Program-made: the position numbers and the translations under genes
Notes under the pieces: generated by a model
What the model was told of the DNA's origin: nothing
Databases searched by the model: none
What the model saw: the letters and a program-made list of their open reading frames with translations, nothing else
NCBI RefSeq assembly: GCF_902806265.1
Contig: NZ_CADCVZ010000015.1
Span: 1-64,000 of the forward strand
Source of the DNA: an uncultured Sphingomonas sp.
GTDB taxonomy: Bacteria; Pseudomonadota; Alphaproteobacteria; Sphingomonadales; Sphingomonadaceae
Direction: 5' to 3'
DNA length: 64,000 bases
Part shown: positions 41,335 to 59,271 of the stretch, piece after piece
Layout of the letters: each line of letters starts with the position of its first letter
How positions within the stretch are numbered: the first letter of the stretch is position 1

Positions 41335-42285
41335 ATGCCGGGCTTTCGCCAGCGCGAGCTATCGGTTAGATTTCCACCGGGAGCGGGAGGCAGGAAGCGA
41401 TTGCGGGGGTTCGACGGGCGACGAAAGCAGCTGCTGGCGGGTGGGGGCGCGCTCCTGCTCTGCCTGGTGGTGGCAGCGGCGCTGGAGCATGCGCGGGCCG
41501 CCGGGACGGGCTTCGGCATCGCGGGAGCAGCGCGGCAGAGAAGCACCACTTTGACGCTGCCGCCAGCGCTGGCGAACGTCGCGGTGACCGAAGCGCGCCG
41601 TCCCGGCCGCCCGCTAGTGCTGATCGATCCCGGGCACGGCGGCGGCGACCCGGGGGCGACAGGCGTGTCGGGCGCCGTTCGCGAGAAGGACCTGACCCTG
41701 ATGCTCGCGCGCGAGCTGCGCGACCGGCTTGCGGCGAACGGTCGGGTGCGGGTGGCGTTGACCCGGGATGCGGACGCGAGCGTTCCGCTGGACACGCGCG
41801 CGGCGATCGCCCGCAGCCTGGGCGCCGACCTGTTCCTGTCGATCCATGCCGACAGCGCCGCGAACCCGCTGGCCCGCGGTGCAACCGTCTATTCCTTGTC
41901 GGAAGTCGCCTCCGACGCCGACGCGGCGCGCTTCGCCGCGATGCAGAGCGTGGCGGCAGGTGCTGCCGGCGCGGCGGAAGGCAGCGTTCGCGCGCTGCTC
42001 GCCGACCTGGCGGTTCGCGACGAGATGAACGCGTCGGCCGATTTCGCGGTGCGGTTGCTGGGCAAGGCGCCGGGCCGCATCGCGCTTCGTCCCGAGCCGC
42101 ATCAGTTCGCCGCCTTTCGCGTGCTCCGGCGCGCCGAGGCCCCCGCGGTGCTGTTCGAGGCGGGCTACCTCAGCAATGCGGAGGACGAAGCGATGCTGCA
42201 AAACCCGGTCGTCAGGCGCGGCATGGTGAGCGCGCTGGCCGGAGCGATCGAGACCGAAATGGCGCTGGCGCAGACAAGCCGTTGA
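41335..42285 (+). CDS. N-acetylmuramoyl-L-alanine amidase
   Basis: LVLIDPGHGGGDPGATG...KDLTLMLARELRDRL...SIHADSA...VLFEAGYLSN. Confidence 0.93.
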   Translation: MPGFRQRELSVRFPPGAGGRKRLRGFDGRRKQLLAGGGALLLCLVVAAALEHARAAGTGFGIAGAARQRSTTLTLPPALANVAVTEARRPGRPLVLIDPGHGGGDPGATGVSGAVREKDLTLMLARELRDRLAANGRVRVALTRDADASVPLDTRAAIARSLGADLFLSIHADSAANPLARGATVYSLSEVASDADAARFAAMQSVAAGAAGAAEGSVRALLADLAVRDEMNASADFAVRLLGKAPGRIALRPEPHQFAAFRVLRRAEAPAVLFEAGYLSNAEDEAMLQNPVVRRGMVSALAGAIETEMALAQTSR

Positions 42286-42331
42286 CCATTCAGCTTTTCG
42301 TAAGCGCGGGGAACGGCTAAGCAGGACCGAG

Positions 42332-44911
42332 ATGGACGCAATCTCCACCCGTCGACAACCCAATTGGGTGCACCATCACCAGCGCGTCGCGAACCGCCTT
42401 CGCGGCTGGTGGTCGCGTGCCTGGCTGCGGCGCCTGACCTACCTGCTGCTGTTCGGCTATCTCGCCTTTGTCGGGGTGTGGTTCGCCTTCGCCTCCGGCC
42501 TGCCTTCGTCGCAGTCGCTGCTCGCCTACAAGCCGCCGCTGCCGAGCAACATCCGCGGCTACGACGGGCAGCCGGTGCAGACCTTCGCCCGCGAGCGGCG
42601 GGTGGAGCTGAACTTCGACGAATACCCGCCGGTGGTGGTCAACGCGATCATCTCGGCGGAGGACAAGACCTTCTTCAGCCATGGCGGGATCGACTATCCC
42701 GGCCTGGTCGGCGCGGTGGGCGACTATGCCAAGCGCTCGGTCAGCGGCGGGCGGGCGCGCGGCGGGTCCACCATCACCCAGCAGGTGGCGAAAGCGCTGC
42801 TGCAGGACGACGAATATGCGATTAGCCGCAAGATCCGGGAGGCGATCCTGGCGTTCCGGCTGGAGAATACGCTAAGCAAGGAGCAGATCCTCGAGCTGTA
42901 CCTCAACCAGATCTTCCTGGGCCGTAACGCTTACGGGATCCAGGCGGCGGCGCGCGCTTATTTCGACAAGGACGTCGCCGACCTGACGCTGCCCGAGGCC
43001 GCTTACCTCGCGGTGCTGCCCAAGGCGCCGTCCAACTACGATCCGATCCGGGCGACGCAGCGGGCCTTGGAGCGGCGCAACTATGTGCTCGGCGAGATGG
43101 TCCGCAACGGCTACATCACCGAGGCGCAGCGCTCCGCCGCAGCCGCCACCCCGCTCGGCACCATCCCCTACGGCTCCAACGTCAAGTTCCGCGAGCAGGG
43201 CGGCTACTTCACCGAGGAAGTGCGGCGCGCCCTGGTGGGCAAATATGGCGAGGATGCGAAGACCGGGCCGAACAGCGTCTACGCCGGCGGCCTGTGGGTT
43301 CGCACTTCGGTCAACCCGGTCATGCAGGACGCGGCGGCGGCTGCGCTGCGCGAAGGCTTGGCCAAGTTCGACGGTGGCCGCGGCTGGCGTGACCTGGGCC
43401 TGACCATCGACGTCAGCGATAATTGGCGGGGACAGCTCGACCGGACTCCGGTGGGCACGGGCTTTCCAGATTGGCGCAAGGCGGTGGTGCTGGAAAAGAG
43501 CGGCGGCAGTGCTGACATCGGCTTCGCCGACGGCAGCACCGGCACGCTGCCTGCGTCCGCGGCGCAGCAGCCCAAGCGCGGGGTGGGCGGATCGGCCTTC
43601 TCCCACTTGCGGCCGGGCATGATCATTATTGTCAAGCAGCTCGGCACCAGCAGCTACGCCCTGCGCTCCATCCCCGAGATCGGCGGCGGGTTCGTGGCGC
43701 AGGAGGTGCGCACGGGCCGGGTGCTGGCGATGCAGGGCGGGTTTGACGCGATCGGCTCATCCTACAACCGGGCGACCCAGGCGCTGCGCCAGCCGGGCTC
43801 GACCTTCAAGCCGCTGGTCTACGAGGCGGCGCTGGAGAACGGGATGACGCCGGCGTCGATCATCCCCGATGCGCCTTTCTGCGTGTGGCAGGGCGCGGGG
43901 CTGGGCAACAAGTGCTTCCGCAACTTCGACGGGCGCAATTACGGCGCCAAGACCATGCGCTGGGGCGTGGAGCAGTCGCGCAACCTGATGACCGTGCGCG
44001 CGGCCAGCCGGACGGGGATGGGCAAGATCACCGATGCGGCGCGTAAGCTGGGGGTGGGCGACTATCCCGATTACCTGTCGATCGCGCTGGGCGCGGGCGA
44101 CACCACGGTGATGAAGCTGACCAACGCTTACGCGATTCTGGCCAACCACGGGCGCGCGCTAACTCCGACGCTGATCGACTACATCCAGGACCGCGAGGGC
44201 AAGGTCATCTTCCGCACGGATAATCGCTGCGAGTTCATGGGCAACTGCAACGCCGGCGACTGGGATGGCAGCGCGATGCCGCGGCCGCCATCGCGCTCCA
44301 AGCAGCTGCTCGACCCGCAGGCCTCGTTCCAGATGGTGCATATCCTGACGGGCGTGGTCGAGCGGGGCACGGCGACGGTGCTGCGCGACCTCAACCGGCC
44401 GCTGTTCGGCAAGACCGGCACCACCTCCGGCCCGACCAACGTATGGTTCATCGGCGGCACGCCGGACGTGGTCGCGGGCACCTACCTTGGCTACGACCAG
44501 CCCCGCTCCATGGGCGGCGGCGCACAGGGTGGGCGGCTCGCCGCGCCGATCTTCAAGCAGTTCGCCGAGGTCGCGTTCAAGAACCAGCCGCCCGTGCCGT
44601 TTGTGGCGCCGGCTGGCGTCCGCATGGTGCGGATCGACCGCAACTCGGGACGGCGGGTGTTCGGGGCCTTCCCGCTGAAGGAGGATCCCAAGTCGCCGGT
44701 GATCTGGGAAGCGTTCAAGCCTGAGACCGAGCCGCGCCGCTCGATCCGCCGCGATCATGCGTCCGCGGCTCAAGCGACTGCCGGACGGCCACGCGCGCGT
44801 GCCGCCACCGCCGCAGCGCCACCACGCCCGCGCCCTGCCGCCCGCCGTGAGGCAGCGCCGCAGCCGGCGCCGTCCGACGACTTCTTGCAGAGGCAGGGCG
44901 GCATTTATTGA
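42332..44911 (+). CDS. mrcA: Penicillin-binding protein 1A
   Basis: ISAEDKTFFSHGGIDYPG...GGSTITQQVAKALL...RQPGSTFKPLVYEAAL...FGKTGTTSGPTNVWFIG. Confidence 0.95.
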   Translation: MDAISTRRQPNWVHHHQRVANRLRGWWSRAWLRRLTYLLLFGYLAFVGVWFAFASGLPSSQSLLAYKPPLPSNIRGYDGQPVQTFARERRVELNFDEYPPVVVNAIISAEDKTFFSHGGIDYPGLVGAVGDYAKRSVSGGRARGGSTITQQVAKALLQDDEYAISRKIREAILAFRLENTLSKEQILELYLNQIFLGRNAYGIQAAARAYFDKDVADLTLPEAAYLAVLPKAPSNYDPIRATQRALERRNYVLGEMVRNGYITEAQRSAAAATPLGTIPYGSNVKFREQGGYFTEEVRRALVGKYGEDAKTGPNSVYAGGLWVRTSVNPVMQDAAAAALREGLAKFDGGRGWRDLGLTIDVSDNWRGQLDRTPVGTGFPDWRKAVVLEKSGGSADIGFADGSTGTLPASAAQQPKRGVGGSAFSHLRPGMIIIVKQLGTSSYALRSIPEIGGGFVAQEVRTGRVLAMQGGFDAIGSSYNRATQALRQPGSTFKPLVYEAALENGMTPASIIPDAPFCVWQGAGLGNKCFRNFDGRNYGAKTMRWGVEQSRNLMTVRAASRTGMGKITDAARKLGVGDYPDYLSIALGAGDTTVMKLTNAYAILANHGRALTPTLIDYIQDREGKVIFRTDNRCEFMGNCNAGDWDGSAMPRPPSRSKQLLDPQASFQMVHILTGVVERGTATVLRDLNRPLFGKTGTTSGPTNVWFIGGTPDVVAGTYLGYDQPRSMGGGAQGGRLAAPIFKQFAEVAFKNQPPVPFVAPAGVRMVRIDRNSGRRVFGAFPLKEDPKSPVIWEAFKPETEPRRSIRRDHASAAQATAGRPRARAATAAAPPRPRPAARREAAPQPAPSDDFLQRQGGIY

Positions 44912-44919
44912 CGCTTGCC

Positions 44920-44988
44920 GTCATCCCCGCGAAAGCGGGGGCCCAGCCAACCAGGACACTCTGGGTCCCGCTTGCGCGGGAATGACGA
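44920..44988. repeat. REP-like intergenic inverted repeat
   Basis: cgtcatccccgcgaaagcgggggcccag...ctgggtcccgcttgcgcgggaatgacg. Confidence 0.8.
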
Positions 44989-45010
44989 GTGAAGAGCGAG
45001 AGTGTGAATA

Positions 45011-46138
45011 ATGCGCGCCGAAGCGCAGGCCCATATCGACCGGATCAACGCCGCCTCCCAGCTCCTGCGCCGCTTCCTAGATTGGGATCGCGCGCTGAAG
45101 CGGCTCGACGAGCTCAACGCCAAGGTCGAGGACAGCGACCTGTGGAACGATCCCAAGGCGGCGCAGGACGTGATGCGCGAACGCCGTCGGCTGGAAGAAG
45201 CGATCGGCGCGACGCGCAAGCTGGAGACCGAGCTCGCCGACACGGTGGAGCTGATCGAGCTGGCCGAGGCCGAGGGCGACGGCGGGATGGTCGAGGACGG
45301 CGTCCGCAGCCTCGAGGACCTCGCCGAGCGCGCCGACCAGGACAAGGTGGCGGCGCTACTGGCGGGCGAGGCGGACGCCAACAACAGCTATGTCGAGGTG
45401 AACGCAGGTGCGGGCGGGACCGAAAGCCAGGATTGGGCCGGCATGCTGCAACGCATGTACTCGCGCTGGGGCGAACGGCATGGGATGAAGGTCGAGCTGG
45501 TCGACCATCATTCGGGCGAGCAGGCGGGGATCAAGTCGGCGACGCTGCTGGTCAAGGGCGAGAACGCCTATGGCAACCTGAAGACCGAAAGCGGCGTGCA
45601 CAGGCTGGTGCGGATCAGCCCCTATGACGCCAACGCGCGCCGCCACACCAGCTTCGCAAGCGTTTGGGTCTATCCTGAGGTCGATGACGATATCGACATC
45701 GAGATCAACGAAAGCGAGCTGCGGATCGATACCTACCGCGCGTCCGGTGCGGGTGGGCAACACGTCAACACCACCGACAGTGCGGTGCGGATCACCCACA
45801 TCCCCACCAACATCGTCGTAGCCTGCCAGAACCAGCGCAGCCAGCACAAGAACCGCGCAGAGGCGATGAAGCAGCTGAAAGCCCGGCTGTACGAAGCCGA
45901 GCTGCAGCGCCGCGAAGCCGAGGCCAACGCCGCCAATGCCGCCAAGACCGACATCGGCTGGGGCCACCAGATCCGTTCCTACGTGCTCCAGCCCTATCAG
46001 CTGGTGAAGGACCTGCGCACCGGCGTGACTTCCACCGCGCCGGGCGATGTGCTGGACGGCGATCTCGATCGATTCATGGCTGCCGCCCTGTCGCAGCGGG
46101 TCACGGGCGAAAAGGTCGAGGTGGAGGACGTGGACTGA
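45011..46138 (+). CDS. prfB: Peptide chain release factor 2
   Basis: [19 protein letters not shown]...[19 protein letters not shown]. Confidence 0.96.
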   Translation: MRAEAQAHIDRINAASQLLRRFLDWDRALKRLDELNAKVEDSDLWNDPKAAQDVMRERRRLEEAIGATRKLETELADTVELIELAEAEGDGGMVEDGVRSLEDLAERADQDKVAALLAGEADANNSYVEVNAGAGGTESQDWAGMLQRMYSRWGERHGMKVELVDHHSGEQAGIKSATLLVKGENAYGNLKTESGVHRLVRISPYDANARRHTSFASVWVYPEVDDDIDIEINESELRIDTYRASGAGGQHVNTTDSAVRITHIPTNIVVACQNQRSQHKNRAEAMKQLKARLYEAELQRREAEANAANAAKTDIGWGHQIRSYVLQPYQLVKDLRTGVTSTAPGDVLDGDLDRFMAAALSQRVTGEKVEVEDVD

Positions 46139-46226
46139 TGCAAGCTCCCTTGTCTGCGTTCGTCCCGAGCCCTCTGGCTGCCCGCCTGCGGCAGCCGCTC
46201 ACGACAAACATCGTCGAGGGACGCTA

Positions 46227-46976
46227 GTGCATACCGTCCGTCAGCGTGCCTCGACTTTGCTCGGCACGAACGGCGTTCTTCTGCTTGTTGCGCTTCTGCT
46301 CACCGCCTGCCGGGCCGAGCCGCAACCGCGTTCGTCCTTTCCGCCATCGGGGCGCGACGTCGCGCCGATCGTGTCGGACGCTTTCTCCACCGAAGACGTT
46401 CGCGACCGCGCCGGCGAGTTCGAGCAGGTGGTGGAACTGGCCGACGTGAAGCCGGGCATGTGGGTGGCCGACATCGGCGCTGGCGAGGGCTATTATACGG
46501 TGCGGCTCGCTCCCATCGTCGGCGCACAGGGACGAGTGCTGGCGCAGGACATCATGCCTGAGACCCGCGACCTGCTGGCGCAGCGGGTCGAGCGTGAGGG
46601 GCTGGAGAATGTCGCCGTGCGCCTGGGCGAGCCTGCGGATCCCAAGCTGCCGCCGGCCAGCTTCGATCGAATCTTCCTGGTGCACATGTACCATGAGGTG
46701 ACCGACCCTTACTCCTTCCTGTGGCACCTGCGGACTGGGCTGAAGCCGGCTGGCGAGGTGGTCGTGGTCGACGCTGACCGGCCCGTCAAGCGCCACGGCA
46801 TCCCGCCCGCGCAGCTCAAGTGCGAGCTGGCGGCGGTCGGGCTTCAGCTGCAGCGCGTCGAGCGGCTGCCGGGAGGAGACAGCTATTTCGCCGCGTTCAG
46901 GCCCGGCGGACCGAGGCCCGAGCCGGAGGCGATCAAGCCGTGCGGGCCGGCGGCCAGCGGCCCCGCGGCTGACTAA
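46227..46976 (+). CDS. Class I SAM-dependent methyltransferase with lipoprotein-type signal peptide
   Basis: GVLLLVALLLTACRAEP lipobox; MWVADIGAGEGYYTVRLAPIVGAQGRVLAQDI motif I; GTG start. Confidence 0.8.
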   Translation: MHTVRQRASTLLGTNGVLLLVALLLTACRAEPQPRSSFPPSGRDVAPIVSDAFSTEDVRDRAGEFEQVVELADVKPGMWVADIGAGEGYYTVRLAPIVGAQGRVLAQDIMPETRDLLAQRVEREGLENVAVRLGEPADPKLPPASFDRIFLVHMYHEVTDPYSFLWHLRTGLKPAGEVVVVDADRPVKRHGIPPAQLKCELAAVGLQLQRVERLPGGDSYFAAFRPGGPRPEPEAIKPCGPAASGPAAD

Positions 46977-47082
46977 TACCTCGAACTGCTGTCAATCAGA
47001 GTCGCGTACCGTCCTGAACTCCTCGCACTCGGACGCGCTCCCGAGACTTCCCAAGCGCCGTTCGGGCGGTTAAGTCTCGGGC

Positions 47083-47424
47083 ATGACACGGAAAATCGGC
47101 TTAGCGGCATTGCTGGTGGCGGCTCCTGTATTGAGTGGCTGCGTGGTGCAGGCCGGCTTGGCTGCGGCGGAACTGGTGCGCTACCTTCCCGAGACCGAGC
47201 GGCGCAGCAATACGCACCTCAGGCCCGCAGCGACGGAGGCATGCACGAAGCGCGCAGGGCAACATGGCTCAGTCCACATTGTCGACGTTCAGCAGCAACG
47301 CGCCGACCGGCTGGTGGTATGGGGATCGGTCACTGACGCTCAGCAGCGGCGGCGCACGTTCGAATGCCACTACACCACCGCCCTGGTGCGCTTCAGACTT
47401 CGCGAGATCGGCGCCCGTAGCTAG
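47083..47424 (+). CDS. Small putative lipoprotein of unknown function
   Basis: MTRKIGLAALLVAAPVLSGCVVQAG lipobox. Confidence 0.7.
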   Translation: MTRKIGLAALLVAAPVLSGCVVQAGLAAAELVRYLPETERRSNTHLRPAATEACTKRAGQHGSVHIVDVQQQRADRLVVWGSVTDAQQRRRTFECHYTTALVRFRLREIGARS

Positions 47425-47435
47425 TAGGGCGGCTC

Positions 47436-47909
47436 TCAGCTCCCCTGTTTTCCACTGCGGCGGCGGTTGAAGAGCACACTCGCTCCAGCCTGCGTCCGAG
47501 CGCGCCTCCGTTTATTAGAGCAGCCCCATTCGGCGCATGCTGGTGCAGGAAAGGGGGTGAAGACCAGATGATCGATCACCGCCAGATCCAGCGCGGCCGC
47601 TGCTCCGGCCAGCTCGCGGGTTGCCCTAACAACCTCGGGATCGCGCCGGGAGCTTCGCCCCGCGTGATTGTGGGCGAGGATCAGGCCGGCACTGCCGAAC
47701 AGGGCGGCGTCGCGGAGGATCGCGCCGACCGGCATCTCAGCGTGGCGATCGCCGCTATAGCTCGCGAGGTGGAGGCAGCGCGTCCGGCCGTCGACATGCG
47801 CGACCCACAGGCTCTCACGGCCGCTGTCCTGCAAGGAGGGTGCGAAGAACGCCTTGCTGGCCTCGACTCCCGTGAGGGTCGCTGGATCGTCGGCACGCTG
47901 ATGCAACAT
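47436..47909 (-). CDS. RadC-like JAB/MPN-domain protein
   Basis: GLILAHNHAGRSSRRDPEVVRATRELAGAAAALDLAVIDHLVF resembles the RadC metal-binding segment. Confidence 0.65.
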   Translation of the reverse strand: MLHQRADDPATLTGVEASKAFFAPSLQDSGRESLWVAHVDGRTRCLHLASYSGDRHAEMPVGAILRDAALFGSAGLILAHNHAGRSSRRDPEVVRATRELAGAAAALDLAVIDHLVFTPFPAPACAEWGCSNKRRRARTQAGASVLFNRRRSGKQGS

Positions 47910-48042
47910 GGTTGAAAGGCTATCCGCGGGAGGGTGCCCCGGCTACCGGAACAAGCTCCATTCCGGCGGCTCCGCTAATTCCGGAACGGAGGGGAGCTGG
48001 TCAGCGCTTCCGGCCTGGCTCGCGGCGGGCTAAGCTCCGACT

Positions 48043-48837
48043 ATGCAAGCCTATCATGAATTGATGCGTTGGGTGCTGGACGAGGGCCTGCCGCAGGACG
48101 ATCGGACGGGCACCGGCACCTTATCGGTGTTCGGCGCGCAGATGCGGTTCGACCTGGCGCAGGGTTTCCCCCTCCTTACGACCAAGAAGCTCCACCTGCG
48201 CTCGATCATCATTGAATTGCTGTGGTTCCTGCGGGGCGACACCAACGTGCGCTGGCTGCAGGAGCGCAAGGTCAGCATCTGGGACGAGTGGGCGGATGAG
48301 ACGGGCGACCTCGGCCCCGTGTACGGCAAACAGTGGCGCGACTGGGCGACCGCGGATGGACGGCACATCGACCAGATCGCAGAGCTACTGAAGCTCATCC
48401 GCGGCGATCCGGCTTCGCGGCGGCAGATCGTGACCGCCTGGAACCCGGGCGAGCTCGGGCGGATGGCGCTGGCACCGTGCCATTGCCTGTTCCAGACCCA
48501 GGTGGCAGCCGGGCGGCTGAACCTGCAGCTCTACCAGCGCAGCGCCGACCTGTTCCTGGGCGTGCCGTTCAACATCGCCTCCTACGCGCTCCTGACCCAC
48601 ATGCTGGCGCGGGAGTGCGGGTTGGAGCCCGGCACGTTCGTGTGGACGGGCGGCGACGTGCATCTTTATTCCAACCACCTGGAGCAGGCGCGGCTGCAGC
48701 TGACCCGGGAGACACGGCTCTTGCCGCAGCTGCAGATCAAGGACCGCGGCCAGGACCTGTTCGGCTACGAACTCGAGGATTTCACCGTCAGCGGTTACGA
48801 CCCGCACCCGCATATCGCGGCGCCGGTAGCGGTGTAG
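48043..48837 (+). CDS. thyA: Thymidylate synthase
   Basis: [28 protein letters not shown]...LAPCHCLFQ...[20 protein letters not shown]. Confidence 0.97.
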   Translation: MQAYHELMRWVLDEGLPQDDRTGTGTLSVFGAQMRFDLAQGFPLLTTKKLHLRSIIIELLWFLRGDTNVRWLQERKVSIWDEWADETGDLGPVYGKQWRDWATADGRHIDQIAELLKLIRGDPASRRQIVTAWNPGELGRMALAPCHCLFQTQVAAGRLNLQLYQRSADLFLGVPFNIASYALLTHMLARECGLEPGTFVWTGGDVHLYSNHLEQARLQLTRETRLLPQLQIKDRGQDLFGYELEDFTVSGYDPHPHIAAPVAV

Positions 48838-48913
48838 GAGAAAATAACGCACCCGTTATGGAGCCACTCCGGGGAAAGCGCGTTTGTTCAGTCGCTAGAC
48901 AGGAGATTGTACC

Positions 48914-49039
48914 ATGATGCGTAAGGTAATGACCCTGGCCCTGATCGGCGGCAGCCTCGCGATTGCGGCCTGCAACACGGTCCGCGGCGCAGCAGCAGAC
49001 GTCAACTCGGCCGCCAACACGGTCGACAACGCGACCTGA
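48914..49039 (+). CDS. Entericidin A/B-family small lipoprotein (copy 1)
   Basis: MMRKVMTLALIGGSLAIAACNTVRGAAADVNSAANTVDNAT. Confidence 0.88.
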   Translation: MMRKVMTLALIGGSLAIAACNTVRGAAADVNSAANTVDNAT

Positions 49040-49073
49040 TCCGAGCCATGGTCATTTCGCTTTTTCAGTGGAG

Positions 49074-49220
49074 ATGACCATGGTTCGTAAGCTTGTAACG
49101 GTGGCGTTGATCGGTGGAGCGTTGGGTCTTGCGGCCTGCAACACCGTTCGTGGAGTTGGGCAGGACCTCGGTACCGCGGCCAATTGCACGGAGAACACCA
49201 TTCAGGGCACGCGCTGCTAA
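49074..49220 (+). CDS. Entericidin A/B-family small lipoprotein (copy 2)
   Basis: MTMVRKLVTVALIGGALGLAACNTVRGVGQDLGTAANCTENTIQGTRC. Confidence 0.88.
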   Translation: MTMVRKLVTVALIGGALGLAACNTVRGVGQDLGTAANCTENTIQGTRC

Positions 49221-49250
49221 GCGGCACGGGCTAGCAAGCCAAAAAAGAGA

Positions 49251-49285
49251 GCCCCGCCGGCGATGAGCCGGCGGGGCTTTTCTTT
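49251..49285 (+). terminator. Intrinsic terminator after the entericidin genes
   Basis: GCCCCGCCGGC-GATGA-GCCGGCGGGGC-TTTTCTTT. Confidence 0.93.
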
Positions 49286-49380
49286 GTCGGCCCTTTCCGA
49301 AGTGCGCCAAGGTGCACCGCCGGGAGGTGGCCCACGGGAGCCGGAGGAAGCTCGCTCCCAGCCGCCTGCTGCGCGGCCGC

Positions 49381-49420
49381 CTGCTCTCCCGCGGTGGGCT
49401 TCGCCACTGCGGGAGAGCAG
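49381..49420 (-). terminator. Strong stem-loop just downstream of rpoC, without U-tract
   Basis: CTGCTCTCCCGC-GGTGGGCTTCGCCACT-GCGGGAGAGCAG. Confidence 0.6.
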
Positions 49421-49429
49421 CTAGTCGAC

Positions 49430-53704
<4,275 letters not shown>

Positions 53705-53852
53705 TTGTTACTCCTGAGCCCCGCAGGGCCTGAGTTCGAAACTTGTTTTCTCGTCTTGCTGAACTCGTTCCGGCATCCATCCCTCAGCGCGAACCGCAGC
53801 TCGGGCGAAAGGATGGACCCTGAAACAAGTTCAAGGCGACAGCGCTAGGCCG

Positions 53853-58025
<4,173 letters not shown>

Positions 58026-58302
58026 GTGTTTCCCTGCGCTTGGGGCGCACGGCATCGCCGCGGGCCCCGTCAAGTCCGGCGCGGTTCCTGTAAACTCCCC
58101 GCCATACGTGCAGGCCGATGCGCGGTGCGGCCCGTGTCCCGGCGGGGACAGGAAAAAGCTCCGGACGCACGACCTTGTGCGGCGGAGCCGATATGTGTTG
58201 GATAGCTCCTATATACGCCGCCGCCCGGCGATTGGAAGGGGCAAAGCAACCAAAGCCGTTCCGGGCAGTTAGCGGGGCGACCAGCCGTTCACAGGAGTTC
58301 CC

Positions 58303-58722
58303 ATGCGCTTAGCCTTGCTCGCCCCCGCTGCCCTGTTGCTCGCCGCCTGCGGTCAGACCACCGGCGAGATCGCGCAGGAGGATCCGGCCGAGGCGCTGCG
58401 CAACGCCGCCAACCAGTCGGATCCCGCGGCGGCCCAGGTCCTGCGGGAACGGGCCAACCAGATGGAGGCGACCGGCACCAACAGCTACCAGGCGGCGGAG
58501 CAGGCGCTGCAGCAGGGTGGGGTCGCGCAGGTCGCGAACGCGCAGGGCGCAGCGTCCCGACCGCCTTCCGGCAGCGTTCAGGCTCGCCCGAACCTTCCGC
58601 AGAACTCGAACCGGAAGGACGGTACCGTGCCACCCGACCGGATGGTCGGCACCACTAAGGAGCCTGGCATGCAGATGGGCGGGGAACAGAAACAACCCCA
58701 GCCGAGCGGCGGGCAGCGGTAA
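58303..58722 (+). CDS. Small putative lipoprotein, antisense to and between rplL and rpoB
   Basis: MRLALLAPAALLLAACGQTTGEIAQED lipobox; opposite strand to the flanking genes. Confidence 0.75.
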   Translation: MRLALLAPAALLLAACGQTTGEIAQEDPAEALRNAANQSDPAAAQVLRERANQMEATGTNSYQAAEQALQQGGVAQVANAQGAASRPPSGSVQARPNLPQNSNRKDGTVPPDRMVGTTKEPGMQMGGEQKQPQPSGGQR

Positions 58723-58741
58723 GGCGACAGGCATTCATGGC

Positions 58742-58776
58742 AAAAAGGGCGGCCCCGGTGGGAGCCGCCCTTGTTC
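58742..58776. terminator. Bidirectional intrinsic terminator between the antisense lipoprotein gene and rplL
   Basis: AAAAAGGGCGGC-cccggtggga-GCCGCCCTTGTTCTTT; T-rich 3' flank on both strands (TTTTT on minus). Confidence 0.82.
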
Positions 58777-58842
58777 TTTGCTGAGCTAGGACCCCCGCGG
58801 TGGCGAGGGTAACTCTGCGCAGCCCCTTGCGGGGCCACTTAG

Positions 58843-59220
58843 TTACTTCAGCTCGACGGTGCCGCCGGCGTCCTCGATCTGCTTCTTGATCTTCTCGGCC
58901 TCGTCCTTGCCGATGCCTTCCTTGACGGCCTTGGGAGCACCCTCGACCAGCGCCTTGGCTTCGCCCAGGCCCAGGCCGGTGATGGCGCGGACTTCCTTGA
59001 TGACGTTGATCTTCTTGCCACCGTCACCGGTGAGGATCACGTCGAATTCGGTCTTCTCTTCCTCTGCAGGGGCAGCCGGGCCACCCGCGGCCGGGCCGGC
59101 AACGGCGACGGCAGCGGCGGCCGAAACGCCCCACTTCTCTTCCAGCGCCTTGGCGAGGTCCGCAGCCTCAAGGACGGTAAGCGCCGACAGCTGGTCGACG
59201 AGGTTCTGAATGTCAGCCAT
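58843..59220 (-). CDS. rplL: 50S ribosomal protein L7/L12
   Basis: [48 protein letters not shown]. Confidence 0.98.
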   Translation of the reverse strand: MADIQNLVDQLSALTVLEAADLAKALEEKWGVSAAAAVAVAGPAAGGPAAPAEEEKTEFDVILTGDGGKKINVIKEVRAITGLGLGEAKALVEGAPKAVKEGIGKDEAEKIKKQIEDAGGTVELK

Positions 59221-59271
59221 TTTCTACTCCTGTGCGGGGCAAGGCCCCTTTTATCGTGCGTTGATGAAAGC

